From: Cryptomeria japonica
Taxonomy: Eukaryota; Streptophyta; Pinopsida; Cupressales; Cupressaceae
Direction of reading: 5' to 3'
Length of the DNA stretch: 64,000 nt
Assembly (NCBI RefSeq): GCF_030272615.1
Contig: NC_081407.1
Span: 262,680,574 to 262,744,573, forward strand
Part shown: piece after piece, positions 24,675-36,721 of the stretch
Layout of the letters: each line of letters begins with the position of its first letter
Numbering within the stretch: position 1 is the first letter of the stretch
Made by a program: the position numbers and the translations under genes
Notes under the pieces: model-generated
Told to the model about the DNA's origin: nothing
The model's database searches: none
Seen by the model: the letters and a program-made list of their open reading frames with translations, nothing else

Positions 24675-25135
24675 CTATCTAGATGTAGTAATATTTAACA
24701 AACTCCCAATCATTGATTTGTATAAAATCTAAATTACCAGAGATGAATCATCATCTTTGTTTAGGTTACATCTAGCAACTATAGGAGTTGAGAAAATACA
24801 ACACCACAAGAGCCTCAAGATCTTCTGCAAGCCGAATAACCTGTTACAAGGAGAAGCAATGAAGCAAAATCTGAAGAACATACAAAACACAGAGAATATG
24901 CTCAAAAAAGAGAGATCTCAATATTCACAAAAATATGTAATGTGATTCTTACAATGAAAAGAAAGAACTCAACCTTTAATAGGTCAAGAAACCCTAAAAA
25001 GGGAAAACCTAGGTTTGCACATAATAATTAATTAAAATAATTAATTATATGCACCTAAAGTTAGCTTAAGTGTAAAAGAGATAAAGGGAACTTAAATAAT
25101 TAAACAAATAATGTTTAATTAATCAAATAAATACC
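24675..25135. other. Unassigned insert or replacement within the copia pol
   Basis: The conserved copia stretch between the 'TPM' motif and the start of RNase H is replaced here by AT-rich sequence without coding signal, ending in TTAATTAA/AATTATT-rich repeats. I could not find terminal repeats or a target duplication, so deletion plus insertion is as likely as a defined element. Confidence 0.4.
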
Positions 25136-25345
25136 CGAATACTCTAACAGCAACCATTGGTGTTCTTACTAATTTACAGTCTTCCATCTTAAACTTGTTC
25201 AATGCCTCCTTTATATACTTGGTTTGAGAAATGAATATACCCTTGTCTTATTGACAAATTTGTAAACCAAGAAAGAAAGATAACTCACCAAGCATTGGCA
25301 TCTTGAACTCTTTTTGCATAGATCTCCAAAATTCTCTACACATAG

Positions 25346-25718
25346 TGTTGCAAGGTGTGCGCCCTTGGTCTCCTTGTGTTGTGCAATGCAACGCTCGGGT
25401 TTGTGACATGGCTTAACTATCTCCTGTAGATTCTATAAGTCTAGTGATTGTATCGGGCATTAACGGGCTGATCATTTGGTTCAATGACAACCGCACTTGT
25501 AACAAGTGATATCAGAGCTTGGTCACAGGTTCAAACCCCTTGCTTGTGCTGGGGGGGATTGTTGCAAGGTGTGAGCCCTTGGTCTCCTTGTGTTGTGTAG
25601 CGCAAAGCTTAGATTTGTGACATGGCTTAACTGCCTCTTATGGATTCTATAAGTCTAGTGGTTGTATTGAGCATTAACAGGTCAATCATTTGGTACAACG
25701 ACAACCGCATTTGTAACA
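25346..25718 (+). mobile_element. TRIM (miniature LTR retrotransposon), 373 bp, complete
   Basis: Two direct repeats of 159 bp (25346-25504 and 25560-25718) begin TGTTGCAAGGTGTG and end TTGTAACA. They flank a 55-bp internal region. This consists of little more than a primer site (TGATATCAGAGC), GGTTCAAACCCC, and a purine tract (GCTGGGGGGGAT). CATAG precedes and CATAA follows, a 5-bp duplication with one change. It lies within the copia RT just after the YVDD motif. It has no coding capacity and must be moved in trans. Confidence 0.92.
25507..25518 (+). other. TRIM primer binding site
   Basis: TGATATCAGAGC matches the tRNA-iMet complement with one substitution and starts two bases after the left LTR. 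Confidence 0.8.
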
Positions 25719-26995
25719 CATAACTTAGATCACTATTTCCTACAAAGATAATGTCATCAACATACATGACAACTATCAGTTTCTAGTCATCATTAATCTT
25801 TATATACAAGTTGTTGTCAACACAACCTCTTTGGAACCCTTGTTTCTACAAGTGTCTATCCATCTTGGAATGCCAAGATCTTGGAGCTTGCTTGAGTCCA
25901 TACAAATCCTTGTTCAATTTGTATATGAAATATAGTTTTTATGAGCTCTGAATCCTTTTTGTTGCTCAATGCAAACTTCCTCTTATATCTCCCCATTTAG
26001 ATATACATATTTTACATCCATTTGATAAACCTTGAAATTATTAAATGTTGATAGATCCAAAGACATTCTAATAGATTCTAGTCTATCTATTGGATCAAAT
26101 ATCTCTTCAAAGTCCACACCTTCAAATTGGGAATATCCTTTGCATACCAATCTGGCTTTATTTTAGATCACCTTACCTTCTTAATTCAACTTATTTCTAA
26201 ACACCCACTTAGTACCTTAGGTCTTGGAATTAACTCCCATGTCTTATTCTTCTTGATTTGAGATAATTCTTCTTCCATAGTATCTTTTCATCCCTTTTCT
26301 TTTCTTGCTTTCACATAACTATTAGGTTCAATCTTTGATACTAATGCAAAATTTACTTGCTCACTTGATTTTTGAGTTTTGCTTTTAGTTTTAACACCAC
26401 TATCTTTATCCCTAATGATTTTCTCTTCGAAACGATTCTTTTGTACATATCTCAAGCCAAAGTCCTCTCACTTGTTGTTTCTAATTTATTTCTTGAGTCT
26501 TTGAATCACTTTTGTGACCAAATCAATATTTCCATATTCTTCTAGAGCTTCACGGTGTAGCACTGATTGATCAATGCTTACATTTGCACTTTCAATAATT
26601 TTCTTCAATCTATTATTATTACATCTATATGCTTTTCTAGTCATTGAGTAACCAACAAAAATTCATTCATCTGATCTAGAATCAAACTTATAGAAATTGT
26701 CTTCATCTTTTTTGATATAGCATTTTCTTCCACAAATTTTGAAGTGCTTTACTAATGCCGATCTTGCATTCCATAGTTCATATGGGGTCTTTGTTTTCTT
26801 AGGTATATTTTGAGCTATGTTCAATATGTATAATGTTTTTTGACATGCTTCTCTCTAGTACACATCCAGTAACTGTGCTTGCTTTAACATAGTTTTGGCC
26901 ATCTCTTAATAGTCTATTTCTTACTTTTCACTACTTCATTATGCTTTAGAATTATAGGTGTTGAATATTACATTTGAATTCCATGCATTGCATAA

Positions 26996-27376
26996 TTATT
27001 CATGTCCATTAGAGGTGAATTCTCTACCTCTTGTTGATCTTAAACATTTGATTGTTCTATTGATTTCATTTTCAACTAGTGCCTTAAAAGATTTAAACTT
27101 TTCAAAAGCATTTGATTTCTCTTTTAGAGAACCAATCCAAGACATTCTAGAATAGTCATTGGTAAGAATAATGAAGTACCTATCACCTTGCAGACTCTTT
27201 GTTTTCATAGGACCAACTAAATCAATGTGAATCAAGTCCAATGACTTTGCAGTAGAATAGTCCTTAGGGAACTTTGTCTTTGTCGGCTTTCCTTCATGAC
27301 ACAGTTTGCATCTTCTATATGGAAGCTTCTTTATCTTAATCATGTCTATAACCATCCCTTTTGAGATAATTCTCAC
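26996..27376 (-). pseudogene. Copia integrase core fragment
   Basis: The 126-residue frame contains CKLCHEGK (end of the zinc-binding region), LDLIHIDLVGPM (first catalytic Asp), DYSRMSWIG and KCLRSTRGREFTSN, where the second catalytic Asp of S-D-R-G is replaced by Thr. The remaining integrase continues in broken frames to about 26420. Confidence 0.85.
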
Positions 27377-27434
27377 TAGATATTTAAATTGATATGTCCC
27401 ATTATTCTTGTAGAATCATAAAGTATAACCTTGT

Positions 27435-28602
27435 TGTTGCACATATGAATGTCATTATTGTCATTGATGTCAAAAAAAAATTGTCGGTTATCTGGATATG
27501 TATATGTTCAGCTACTGCATGACGTATCGAGTTATTGGTCCAGATGTTTGTTTTTATGTTTTTATGTTATAGAACTGATTTTAGATTTATGTAATGAAGA
27601 TGATGATTTAATATGTCTCTGGAAGTTTGACATTCCTTATTTGGTCCAAAAATATATCTATTATATTTTGTGTTGGCTCTAGTGAAACTGATTGTGGTCT
27701 GGAATGAATGTTTGTACCAGATATATCTTTGATAATCATGTTGTCCTTTTAGATTGCTTTGCTTATCGTGACTATGTTTTTTATCAAGATGTTGTGGTTC
27801 TCTTGGGGTGAACCATTTTCTTTTAGGTCTTGAATAAGATAGTATATGTTTAATAGATCAAGTATTGTACTAGTTTGAGCATATTGGTTCGAGCAAAGTG
27901 CATAAAGGTTTTTGGTGTTAATTGAAATGTGTGTCAACTTGGTGTGAATCATCACACATTTCTTATACCTTCCAAATGATGTATTTTTGGGTTGATGCTA
28001 TGTATATGTTTCGTATGATCCGAATGATATATATTGAGCAGATTGGTTGTGTTAATGATGGATATGATGAGTGTGTGTTAGATGAGACAAGTATATATGT
28101 GGGATATTGTGGTGGATGCGAAAGTTGTGTGAATATTTAGAGATGTATTGAGTAGGCATATGAGTATTCACTTTGAATTATTTTCTAGCATTCTAATAGA
28201 TGCTATTTGTATACAGTTCGATCTACTATTTCTATTATATTGTGAGAGCATTTTTCTATCTTGCCCTAAAGGAGTGATCTTCAGCTATGTAAGTTCTCTA
28301 TTGTATCTTTCCTAAGGTTGTGCACCTCAGTTTGCAAGTCCAAAGTATTAAGCTCTTCTTGGTGGGAATCCTTGTTCATTGTAAAATAGTTAATATATAT
28401 TGTGAGTTGCATCTCACCGTGGTTTTTCCCAGTTTGAGTTTTTAACGTAAAAATATTGGTGTTCTTGTGAGAGTGTTTGGATGTTTGTGTTTTTTAATTT
28501 CATGCACATGTATGGGATAATTGTTGTTGTTCAAATAACTTAATATGTTCAAGTTTCTATGAATGCAGATTCAGCCCCCCTCTCAGCTTCTGGTAGTGTT
28601 CA
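27435..28602 (+). repeat. 5' LTR of ORF-A element copy 2
   Basis: TGTTGCACATATGAATG...TAGTGTTCA, 1,168 bp with TG...CA ends, stopping five bases before the primer site. It contains CTCACCGTGGTTTTTCCC near 28410 and the C-tract GATTCAGCCCCCCTCTC near 28570. The first 410 bp recur at 53288. Confidence 0.85.
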
Positions 28603-28607
28603 ATAAT

Positions 28608-28619
28608 TGGTATTAGAGA
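28608..28619 (+). other. Primer binding site, tRNA-iMet type (decayed)
   Basis: TGGTATTAGAGA, two changes from TGGTATCAGAGC, five bases after the LTR. Confidence 0.75.
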
Positions 28620-28667
28620 TTTGGTTACTGAAAAATTTAGCTTAACCGCTGAGATAGATCTTGGATT

Positions 28668-29690
28668 TTGAACACTATGTTTGAAGAAGAGTTGAATGAC
28701 ATGGATGGTATGGATCAAAATGGAGTGAATGATGTGGATGGTATAATTGACATGGAAGGTGAATTGAGATCTTCTTTGGCAAAACTAGATGATAGCAAAG
28801 AGAAACACAAGAAGGCAATTGAGAAGATTTATTATTTAAGAACCTCTTTGGATAAAGGAAAGAAGGTTATTGATGAATTTGAAACAAAGCTTGATGAGAA
28901 GACCAAAGAATGTGAAAATATTGAAGAAGTTGTCAAACTTAAGGAGGAACTTAAAGCTGCAAGATAAAAGATTGACAATGGATTAAAACTCAAAGGTGGC
29001 AATGAAGTGCTAGATGTTCTAAATCCTCAAAGACAGATTAGAGACAAGAGTGGACTTGGATTTGAAGAAGGTAATGTTTAGAAAAGTTTAAAGGAAAATA
29101 AAAGGTTAAAGATAGAAAAGGTTAGAAAAAACAAAGGTTCAGAAGCACAAGAGATGTCCAGAGAGCTTCTTCTATTCCTATCAAGTATTCTTCTTTTAAT
29201 GGTAGCTATCTTTCTTGTAATGGATTTGGACATAGAGATAGAGAATGTAGAAGTCAAAACAAAAATCAATCTATTAGCATCAAATGATACTCTTGTAATA
29301 AGTTTGGGCATAAGAATACTGAGTGTAGAAGCAGGATGATGAGAAATGGATATAAGAATTTAAGTCATGTTCATTCTTTCAATGGAGTATACTATGCTTG
29401 CAATACATATGGAAACAAATATTTTGAATGCAAAAGATTTGGAAACATAAACATGAATAGAAGAAAACCCCTAAATGGTTTGGTATATCATAATTGTAAC
29501 ACGATGGGTCACATTGTGAGACTTGCAGAATTAGAATTGAAAAATCTAATGGTCCAAAAAGGAAAATTGATATCACTAAGGAAAAGAAGAAGATGAAGAT
29601 AAAATGGATGAAGAAATCCGATGATAAGACTAAAGACAAGATTGAGGATGGAGCTACACCTTCTATGGGTGCAGACCCTTCTTCCAGTAA
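28668..29690 (+). pseudogene. Broken gag with coiled coil and four decayed zinc knuckles
   Basis: The first open piece (28668-28967) is an acidic start followed by a heptad-type coiled coil (LRSSLAKLDDSKEKHKKAIE). A stop and a frame change lead to 29160-29596, where four knuckle positions are readable: SCNGFGHRDREC, SCNKFGHKNTEC, ACNTYGNKYFEC and NCNTMGHIVRL. In each one the first Cys has become Tyr or a stop, and the third has also lost His. The tail is Lys-rich. Same layout as the gag at 1251-2440; function lost. Confidence 0.65.
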
Positions 29691-30097
29691 TTAACTCAGA
29701 TAGTTGTGTCTGAGGGGGAGATTTTACATGGATATCTTTCATTCCCTCTTGGCTTAGTGTTGGATTTCTCTTAGCATTGCAAAAGTATGGAAGTGATTTT
29801 TGATGGATTCTAACCAAGTTTGATGGTTTAGAAGAATCCTTGGTCGACTTGCAAAATTCAAGCTTTTATCGAGGACTTTAGGTATACAATATCTAATTTT
29901 TGAAGAAACCCTAATTGACAATTATATATTTCTTAATGATATCAAATTTCCACAATCCATGACGATAATTGCAAAATTGTTTCTCAATTCAATTGTGTTA
30001 GATTTGTTTGCATCAATCAAAATTCATTTGTGCAATTGTGATCAAAGAGTAGCAGAGCGCAAGGAGAAGTGAAGAAGAATTATTCAAGGTATCTTTC

Positions 30098-30520
30098 TTG
30101 TTTGAAATACTTTTTGATCCAGTGAACCCTAATATTATTAGTGGTAATAGTGAAGAAAGACCTAGTTCTAAATTTAAACCATTTATTTTGATGTTGAGCA
30201 ATCTGATTGATGCATTTTTTGTTGTTCCCAGCAATGTGGTATGCAAAGAAGGCATTTTCAGTTATATTCATGTTTCTCTGGAAGAATATGATCACAATAA
30301 TCTTAATGATTTCAAGAGAATTCATCTAGTAGATGGCGCACATAGATTTAGGGTAGGGTATGCTAACCTAGGGCATAAGGGTTTGGGTGCCTGGAGTGAT
30401 TTTCCTATGTTTTATGATGAGGAGATAATTAAGATAGTCTTGAGAAGAATTCATGGGGATTTTCTATGGTTGGATCAACCATATAAAATTTTGAAAGAGG
30501 TGTTAGACTATTTTGGGTAG
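30098..30520 (+). pseudogene. ORF-A copy 2, N-terminal part
   Basis: 140 codons open. Conserved points with copy 1 (859-1, minus) include a hydrophobic AF..VP segment followed by YIHVSLEEYD, and a later FLWLDQPYKILKEVLDYFG. The frame stops where the next insert begins (about 30520); the family continues at about 50300. Upstream 29700-30097 is a leader like that of copy 1. Function unknown. Confidence 0.5.
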
Positions 30521-31524
30521 TCTTTCATTTGGGTTAGATTTAGGTTTTCCCATTGTTTTTCAAATTTTGTCTAAGCTGCTTCTTTTTATAGCCCCACTGG
30601 TAATGGTTTTAATGGGAAATTATTTTGGCCCATGTTCCATTAGTTATGGTCTTCTTGTGTCCTAGGTCGATTAGGTTTCGTTCACCCCACCCCGCATGTA
30701 ACTTAAAGGGTTTGTAATGGGTCACATGTCTAGATTATCCTAAGGTGGGCCCCGATCAACAAAGAGATTGTATTTGTACCGAGCTGTTATCTGATGTGGT
30801 AGAAATATGTACCTGATTTGTTATCTTGGGACTTGGTGGAAGCTTTTCTAGTCTTGTCCGAGTCTCGAGTTGAACTAACTAAGTGAAGGTTGCTCAAAAT
30901 TTAGTGAGTATTGTGTTCTATGTTTAATGAGTGTCTGAGAAGGATATTACGACTACAAAAAAGTACACTCGATGCTTGGTGAATGTGTTTTCTCTGCTTC
31001 AACGAGTCTCAAGAAAAGGAAGAGTGAGTGGAATGATGGTGGCCAGGTAGGATCCAGCATGTCAGCTCGAGCCTCGCCAAAGTAGCTTCTGTAATCTTGA
31101 TGAGTGCCGAGGGAATGAAATAAAGTGACATGACAAGTGACGTGACTAACATCTCCCTTGGGTATGGTTATTTTAATTTCACCGCTTGTTGTCAATTTCC
31201 AAAGATCAACGGTGCATATTTAAACCTTTGTAAAGCCCATTTGTGCCATCATTATTCACACGAACTTCATTTATGAAAAAAGGGGCTAGTTAGTTCGAGT
31301 TTTAAACAATTCTAATCATGAATTACTAAAAGAGTTTGGTGCGGAACTGAGAAACCAGGTTGTGAAGGTGTCCAACAACCATAAAGATCAGAGAATGCAA
31401 ACAAAATTCAGTAAGTTTTGTTACCCATCTCTCTAGTTTCTTCGAAGAGCTTGATAAAGGAATCAAGTGTAGCCCGAGTTGAAGTATTTCCAGGGTCTAG
31501 GGTAATCTTGAGTCAATTTGGGAA

Positions 31525-34300
31525 ATGTCTACCCCTTCAAAAACCTCACAATCTGTAGAACCCAAAGCCAAGAGACAAAAGAAAGATAAAATCCTTGATG
31601 ATGACCTAATTGCTCAATTTCTCAGGTTGTCTTATAGACCTAAGACAAGGGCTGATGTTTTGAGGTTTTTTGATAAGCAATTTGATTGTAGGGAAAGGTA
31701 TTTTAAAATCAAAGGGCACCATATTTTAAATGTTTTTATATGAAATCAAAGTCTGCAATTCTCGGGTGCAATCCATGGAGATTAGGACTGGCAATATTAG
31801 TCATTCCTAATATTTTTATCAATGTAGAATAATCAAGGCTTTAGCAAAATGTTACAACTTTGAAGGCGGATACATCAGGACCATAAATGGAAGGTTGTTA
31901 GACATCAACATAGATACAATACTGGAAGTATTTGGCCTAGAAAACTATAGAGAATGTGATACAGAGATTAATTTGAAAAAACCTAAAGGCTGAGTATGAT
32001 TCTACAGAAGGGCTCTTCAGAAGAAAATGGTTTCCTATTCATAGACCTAGGTACATAGATAACCTGCAACATTTTTCTATAAATGAGGAGCCCCCATACA
32101 AAGTGGATTTGTTCTATAGATATTTTGAATTGACCTACTATGCAATTTGTCAGGTATTAGGATATAGTGGGGACCTTATGATCCCAAAGAGTTAATGTTT
32201 CTTGCTTGCAATGTGCAAAGTGAGACCGATTATAGGTTTTATGATTACCCCTAATTTGTTGCAGATGTACTGCACAAGTCACTGGTGAAATTCAATAGGG
32301 TGGTTCAAAAATTACTTTCAAATGGTATTCATTGCTGATGCACATGATATTATTTTAGGGACAAAAGTAAGGTGTATGGAGTCCTTTTATTAATATAAGA
32401 ACTATTCAAAAAGGTGTTAGGATGCCAGTCCAGTTGTGGATTTCTATTTGGGATAGTAGATATCAACATTCTCAATCTCTTGTGTTCGAACAATATTTTG
32501 TTAGAAAGGTATATGTTGCATGTGGTATAGAGGTTTCTCGGTTGATAAAGCAAGTGATGAATTTCTTAAGACCAAAGGGGAAGGAACACAAAATCAAAGT
32601 AAATATTGACCATAATAGGGCCGAATCGTACCTAGATGAGAAATATACATACATTAGGGTATATGGATTCAAGGGAATGTCTCATATTTTACCATTTATA
32701 GTTTCCAATAGATTGGCTACTTTAGAGATTATGTGGCAAATGTATGAAGCTTCATCTCCTTTTAGAACCAGCCAAAAGGGATCCTTTTTTCCCATGTGTC
32801 TAGTGATTGGTGATTTTGAAGTCAATTCGAACAAAGGTTTTGAGGAAGCTATTAAGTTTCTTATGTCTTTTTATTTGCCACTAGGATTAACAACTAGGGA
32901 ATTTGACCCAAAAGGGTATTATACTTCTTCTAAGAGGGTAATGACATTGGGGAAAGTTCAACATGAATTTGAACTAAAAGAATGATTACTAAGGAATTGT
33001 GATTCTTATGAAGAAGTGAAGGCAAGAAGATCAATGTACTTCAAAGTACAAAAGATTGAAAGCGTAAAAAGATTGGAAGACCCTTCTTATGAAGGACTTT
33101 TCTCATATGAGAATAATAGGGTAGTAAGGATGGAAAAGATTATTCAGAATGCCCTTGTTCTCCTTGCCATCCTATCTATTACTCCACCCCCATCTCCAGG
33201 TCCATCAAATTTTGCAATGGAAAGACTAGTTGAGGTTTCTCCTTTGGCCAAAATATCTCCAACACCATCTTTATGTGTTGATCTATCTCAGGAAGGTGAA
33301 GCTACAAGAAAATCTCAAGAGGAAATGGAAGTAACCCAAGAAGTAAGGTTGCAACCTTACATTCCACCTGATGAGAATAATGATGATTTGATTCAAATAT
33401 GTAATTATTTGACAAAAGATGTGAGAAGAAAAGCTTCAGAGTCTTTTATATCTGATGATAAATTCATTAAATCTTGGGAATTTAGATTATTTATGTACAA
33501 GTGGAAAGGAAAGAAATTGCCAAGGGATTAAAAGAAATTCCTAATGAGTAGCGGGATGAATGCAACAAGAAATTCTATGCAGAGATCAATGAGGAATTTG
33601 ACCAAATGACACCTGAGAAGGGGAGGCAATTGCTTAAAGAAGATGGATGCTTGATCATTACTGGGATGGATTTATCTTCTAATATTGTTTTTGATAATTT
33701 GAGGAGATATCATAAATTTGAATGTAGCCTCACAGATGAAGGATATGATAAGCTCTATTTTGGTTAAGAGTTTAGACCTTCTGACAAGACTCTTTCCACA
33801 TGGTGCATGTATCCCGAGGGACAAAGGCCAAAGTTGATTAGTGATATGAATGAAGTAATCAGACAGTTTATGGTTTATAGGCTTAAGTATATTCCTTCTA
33901 GTGGTGTAGCTAACTTAAATGTGAATATTTCCATGTTTACTTAGGCCAAAGTTGAGGAGTTGAATGAAACAATTGATCAGGTTACCCAAGAGAACATTGA
34001 GTTAGGAGAAGCGTTAGGAGCTTCAAAAGGAAAGGGCTTGCTTCTGGAGGATGAGAACACCATTTCAAAGTTGCAGACTAGCCTCATATATGAAAGAAAT
34101 AAAAGAGAAGAGGCTAAGAAATAGGTGTTAAAGTTGCAACATGAGGTAATGTGTTTGAATAAGGATCTGAGAATGAATAGGTTCACATGGGCCCAATATT
34201 ATGTCAAGCGCAGGGTTGAACAAATGTTACCCTATTTACAGATTACATGGATAAGATATCAGGAGTTATTTCATGCTAGAGGCAATGGGCAATAAAGATC
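31525..34300 (+). pseudogene. ORF-B copy 2, N-terminal and central part (decayed)
   Basis: The open pieces 31525-31743, 32422-32985 and 33016-33531 share one frame, with decayed coding between. Alignable points with copy 1 (42122-45763) include NGRLLDINIDTILEVFGL against NGKTLVEINAEEFRKAFGL, FVADVLHKSLVKFN against FIADVIHGGLTRIKN, the shared MPVQLW start of a block, and EEFDQMTPEKGRQLLKEDG against EEFKTITPEQGRDMVAQDG. A coiled coil is readable near 33950-34200. Stops after 33531 include TAG and TAA. The upstream 30530-31520 is non-coding leader. Function unknown. Confidence 0.6.
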
Positions 34301-34315
34301 CAATTAAAACTTACT

Positions 34316-35842
34316 TGATAGTTCTGATACTAAATATGATTAGTACAGATGCCAAGCTAACAATATGAGAGGAGGGGGTGAATCATTCAAACTTAATCTT
34401 CAATAAAAACAACAGATTCAACCTCGGTAACCTTATCAGAAAAATAGTAATGCATGCAGACCCATAAATAGATAAGATCACAAACATATAACACCAGGTT
34501 TAACGTGGAAACCCAAATAGGGAAAAACCACTGTGGGATTTCGGACCCACTAAGAAATATACTCTTCTAGAGTATGCTCGGTTAAAAGCAAATCTTGTTA
34601 AAGATTACAAACATATTGCTAGAAGTGACCTGGTTAAGGGATTTCCCTCAAATCTGTTAGGATCTTCACCTTGTTAGAAGTGACCTTGTTAAAGGATTTC
34701 AAACACTCAATAAGAATGTCACCTTGCTAGAGGATTTTACAAATAAGATTGTTAAGTCCACTCGGTTAAGAGATTTTCTACTACTTCTCAAAATAACAGT
34801 AATAAAAATATGTCTACAACTTCACATCTAAAAATACTGAAGCATATTCTTATTTTCTCAATATAATCAATTCATAGGACTTATCTTGTCCCTCTGCTAG
34901 GCTCTATACTCTGTTATCAAAACAGGTCTTCAAGCTTCTGTGCTCGGTAATCACTATGTAGCATCCCTATGCATACACTTGCCTGCATGCATTGTTTATC
35001 AACAGTTTCCTATTTATAAACAATCTTTCAACTGCTTAATCTCCTTGATCACATTTCCCATGACCAATCATAGCCATCAGATCTTCAATCTTGTCCAAGT
35101 TCAATGTATCCTTCGATTTGAAAATGTTTTACCCCATCTTGGAACTTGCATTTTCACCTTGGAACTTGTGTTAGGGTATTGTGGTTCAATTTGAGCTGTA
35201 GATCTTCCTGTCGATCTTTCTTTACCATAGATTCTTTAACAATCTTCATACATGGCTTACCAATCATTTAATCCGCTCCAGCTCATCAACTTCCTTCATT
35301 AAATATCACATGTAAACATTTAATGCATTCTATTATAGCTCGGTTGTAACTCGGTAAATACTAAACTTCACTCGGTAGACATTCTACCTTCATTAACCGA
35401 TAGCAATTACCTTAGGGTTTACTGACTAGGTTCCTTAGGGTTTACCGACTAGGTTCTTTGCTTGGTAGCATAGTATAGTATTAACCTTTCAAACAATAGC
35501 ATATGTAGGATATCAAAACAATCTAAACATTATGATCTCATCATTGTCTAACTCGGTAATAGTTGCCCATTGAATAACTTATCCCCTTATTCATCATATT
35601 CTTTATGTGTCTTTTACCAACATCTTTATACTCATCAAATCATACTTCTTAAGATATGGCAACATCATATTGAATTAGAAAATCAATTTCTTGACATCAA
35701 TGACAAAATAAAGACAATAATCATCCTTAATCAGTTATATCCATAGTCATCAACAACCTTCTCAATATCCTTATTGAAATGCCAACAATCTCTCATTGTA
35801 ATTGGAATGCCAACCTTCTTCTTGTCTATTATAATTCCAACA
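34316..35842 (-). repeat. 3' LTR of the complete copia
   Basis: Matches 47250-48775 along its whole length with scattered substitutions. The minus strand starts TGTTGGAATTATAATAG directly after the polypurine tract AAAGGGGGAGAT. Confidence 0.93.
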
Positions 35843-36439
35843 ATCTCCCCCTTTGGCATTGATGGCAAAACCAATTGATTTGACTTTATTGATTCGGATT
35901 TAGATTGCTGTGAAATTTTGAAATGCTCTCCCTTTGTCATTAGTCTTCTCCCCGGTTCTGAAATGTAGTCTTCTCCTTCGATCAGTAGACTTCTCCCCCA
36001 TACATTAGTCTTCTCCCCCTTTGAGAATAATGCCAAAAATGAAAAGAACTAAAAACATAATTTCTTCCTCTGAGAAGTGAATTCCATGCTATTATGTATC
36101 AATTCAGTCTCAATCAGAGCATTTTATCTTCAATTCTTGTTCCCTGTTTATTGTTTCCTGCACACCTTTAGAAAACCTCCTAAAGTGTGTAAATCAGCAT
36201 CAACTCCTAAAAGATATTCTGTAGAGTCATCAAATTGATGCTTTCACCGAACTTGGTCAGTGAATGGAAGATAGGGGTAGGACCCCTAACTGACTTCTGA
36301 GATACTCAAAAGTGTCCTTTGGTAGTGGCTTGGTGAAGATGTCTACAATTTGTTCCTTTGTGCTAACATACTCCAAAACCACTTTCTTCTCTTGAACTTC
36401 TTCTCTAAGATAATGATATTTGATAGAGATGTGCTTTGT

Positions 36440-36721
36440 CTAAGAGTGCATAACATGATTCTTTGAAATGTTAATGGCACTAGTGTTATCACAAAATATA
36501 GTTACTGGCTTGGTAACTTGCTCATTTATACCTTCCAATAGTTGTTTGATCCATGCTATATTGGTGCAATTCATTGCTGCAGCAACATATTCAGCTTTTG
36601 TTGTTGATTGAGAAACACATCCTTGTTTCTTGCTAAACCAACTCACTAGTCTTTCTCCTAAAGAGAAAGCTCCTCCACTTGTGCTTTTTCCTGTCATCAA
36701 TGTTGCTTGCCCAATCAACAT
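36440..36721 (-). pseudogene. Copia RNase H
   Basis: 93 residues: GKSTSGGAFSLGERLVSWFS, KKQGCVSQSTTKAEYVAAAM (Glu) and IFCDNTSAINISKN (Asp), the standard copia RNase H motifs; the preceding YTDVDWASNIDD lies at about 36730. The 3' end with VADIFTK-like motifs (about 36310-36360) is out of frame. The polypurine tract and LTR follow. Confidence 0.9.

Larger units (their letters stand above)
24190..26420 (-). pseudogene. Copia reverse transcriptase and RNase H
   Basis: Minus-strand fragments include [24 protein letters not shown] and MYVDDIIFVGN (YVDD about 25742-25765). After the TRIM come FKMPMLGELSFFLGLQI and KYIKEALNKFKMEDC. Past a second break, RNase H is readable (FLGESLVSWFSKK, then EEYIAA) and ends with EQIADIFT. 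Order and motifs are those of Ty1/copia pol. Many stops and frameshifts; dead. Confidence 0.8.
22385..27434 (-). mobile_element. Ty1/copia relic, minus strand (3' LTR, RNase H, RT, integrase)
   Basis: Read on the minus strand from 27434: integrase, RT, RNase H, a purine-rich tract near 23770, then an LTR of about 1.4 kb. The 5' part (LTR, gag, protease) is cut off at 27434 where the ORF-A element begins. The RT is broken by a TRIM (25346-25718) and by a second unassigned replacement (about 24675-25135). All frames are heavily decayed. Confidence 0.8.

Noticed and set aside
25505-25559. tRNA gene or fragment suggested by GGTTCAAACCCC
   Set aside because: No acceptor, D or anticodon arms can be built; it is the TRIM core with primer site and purine tract.
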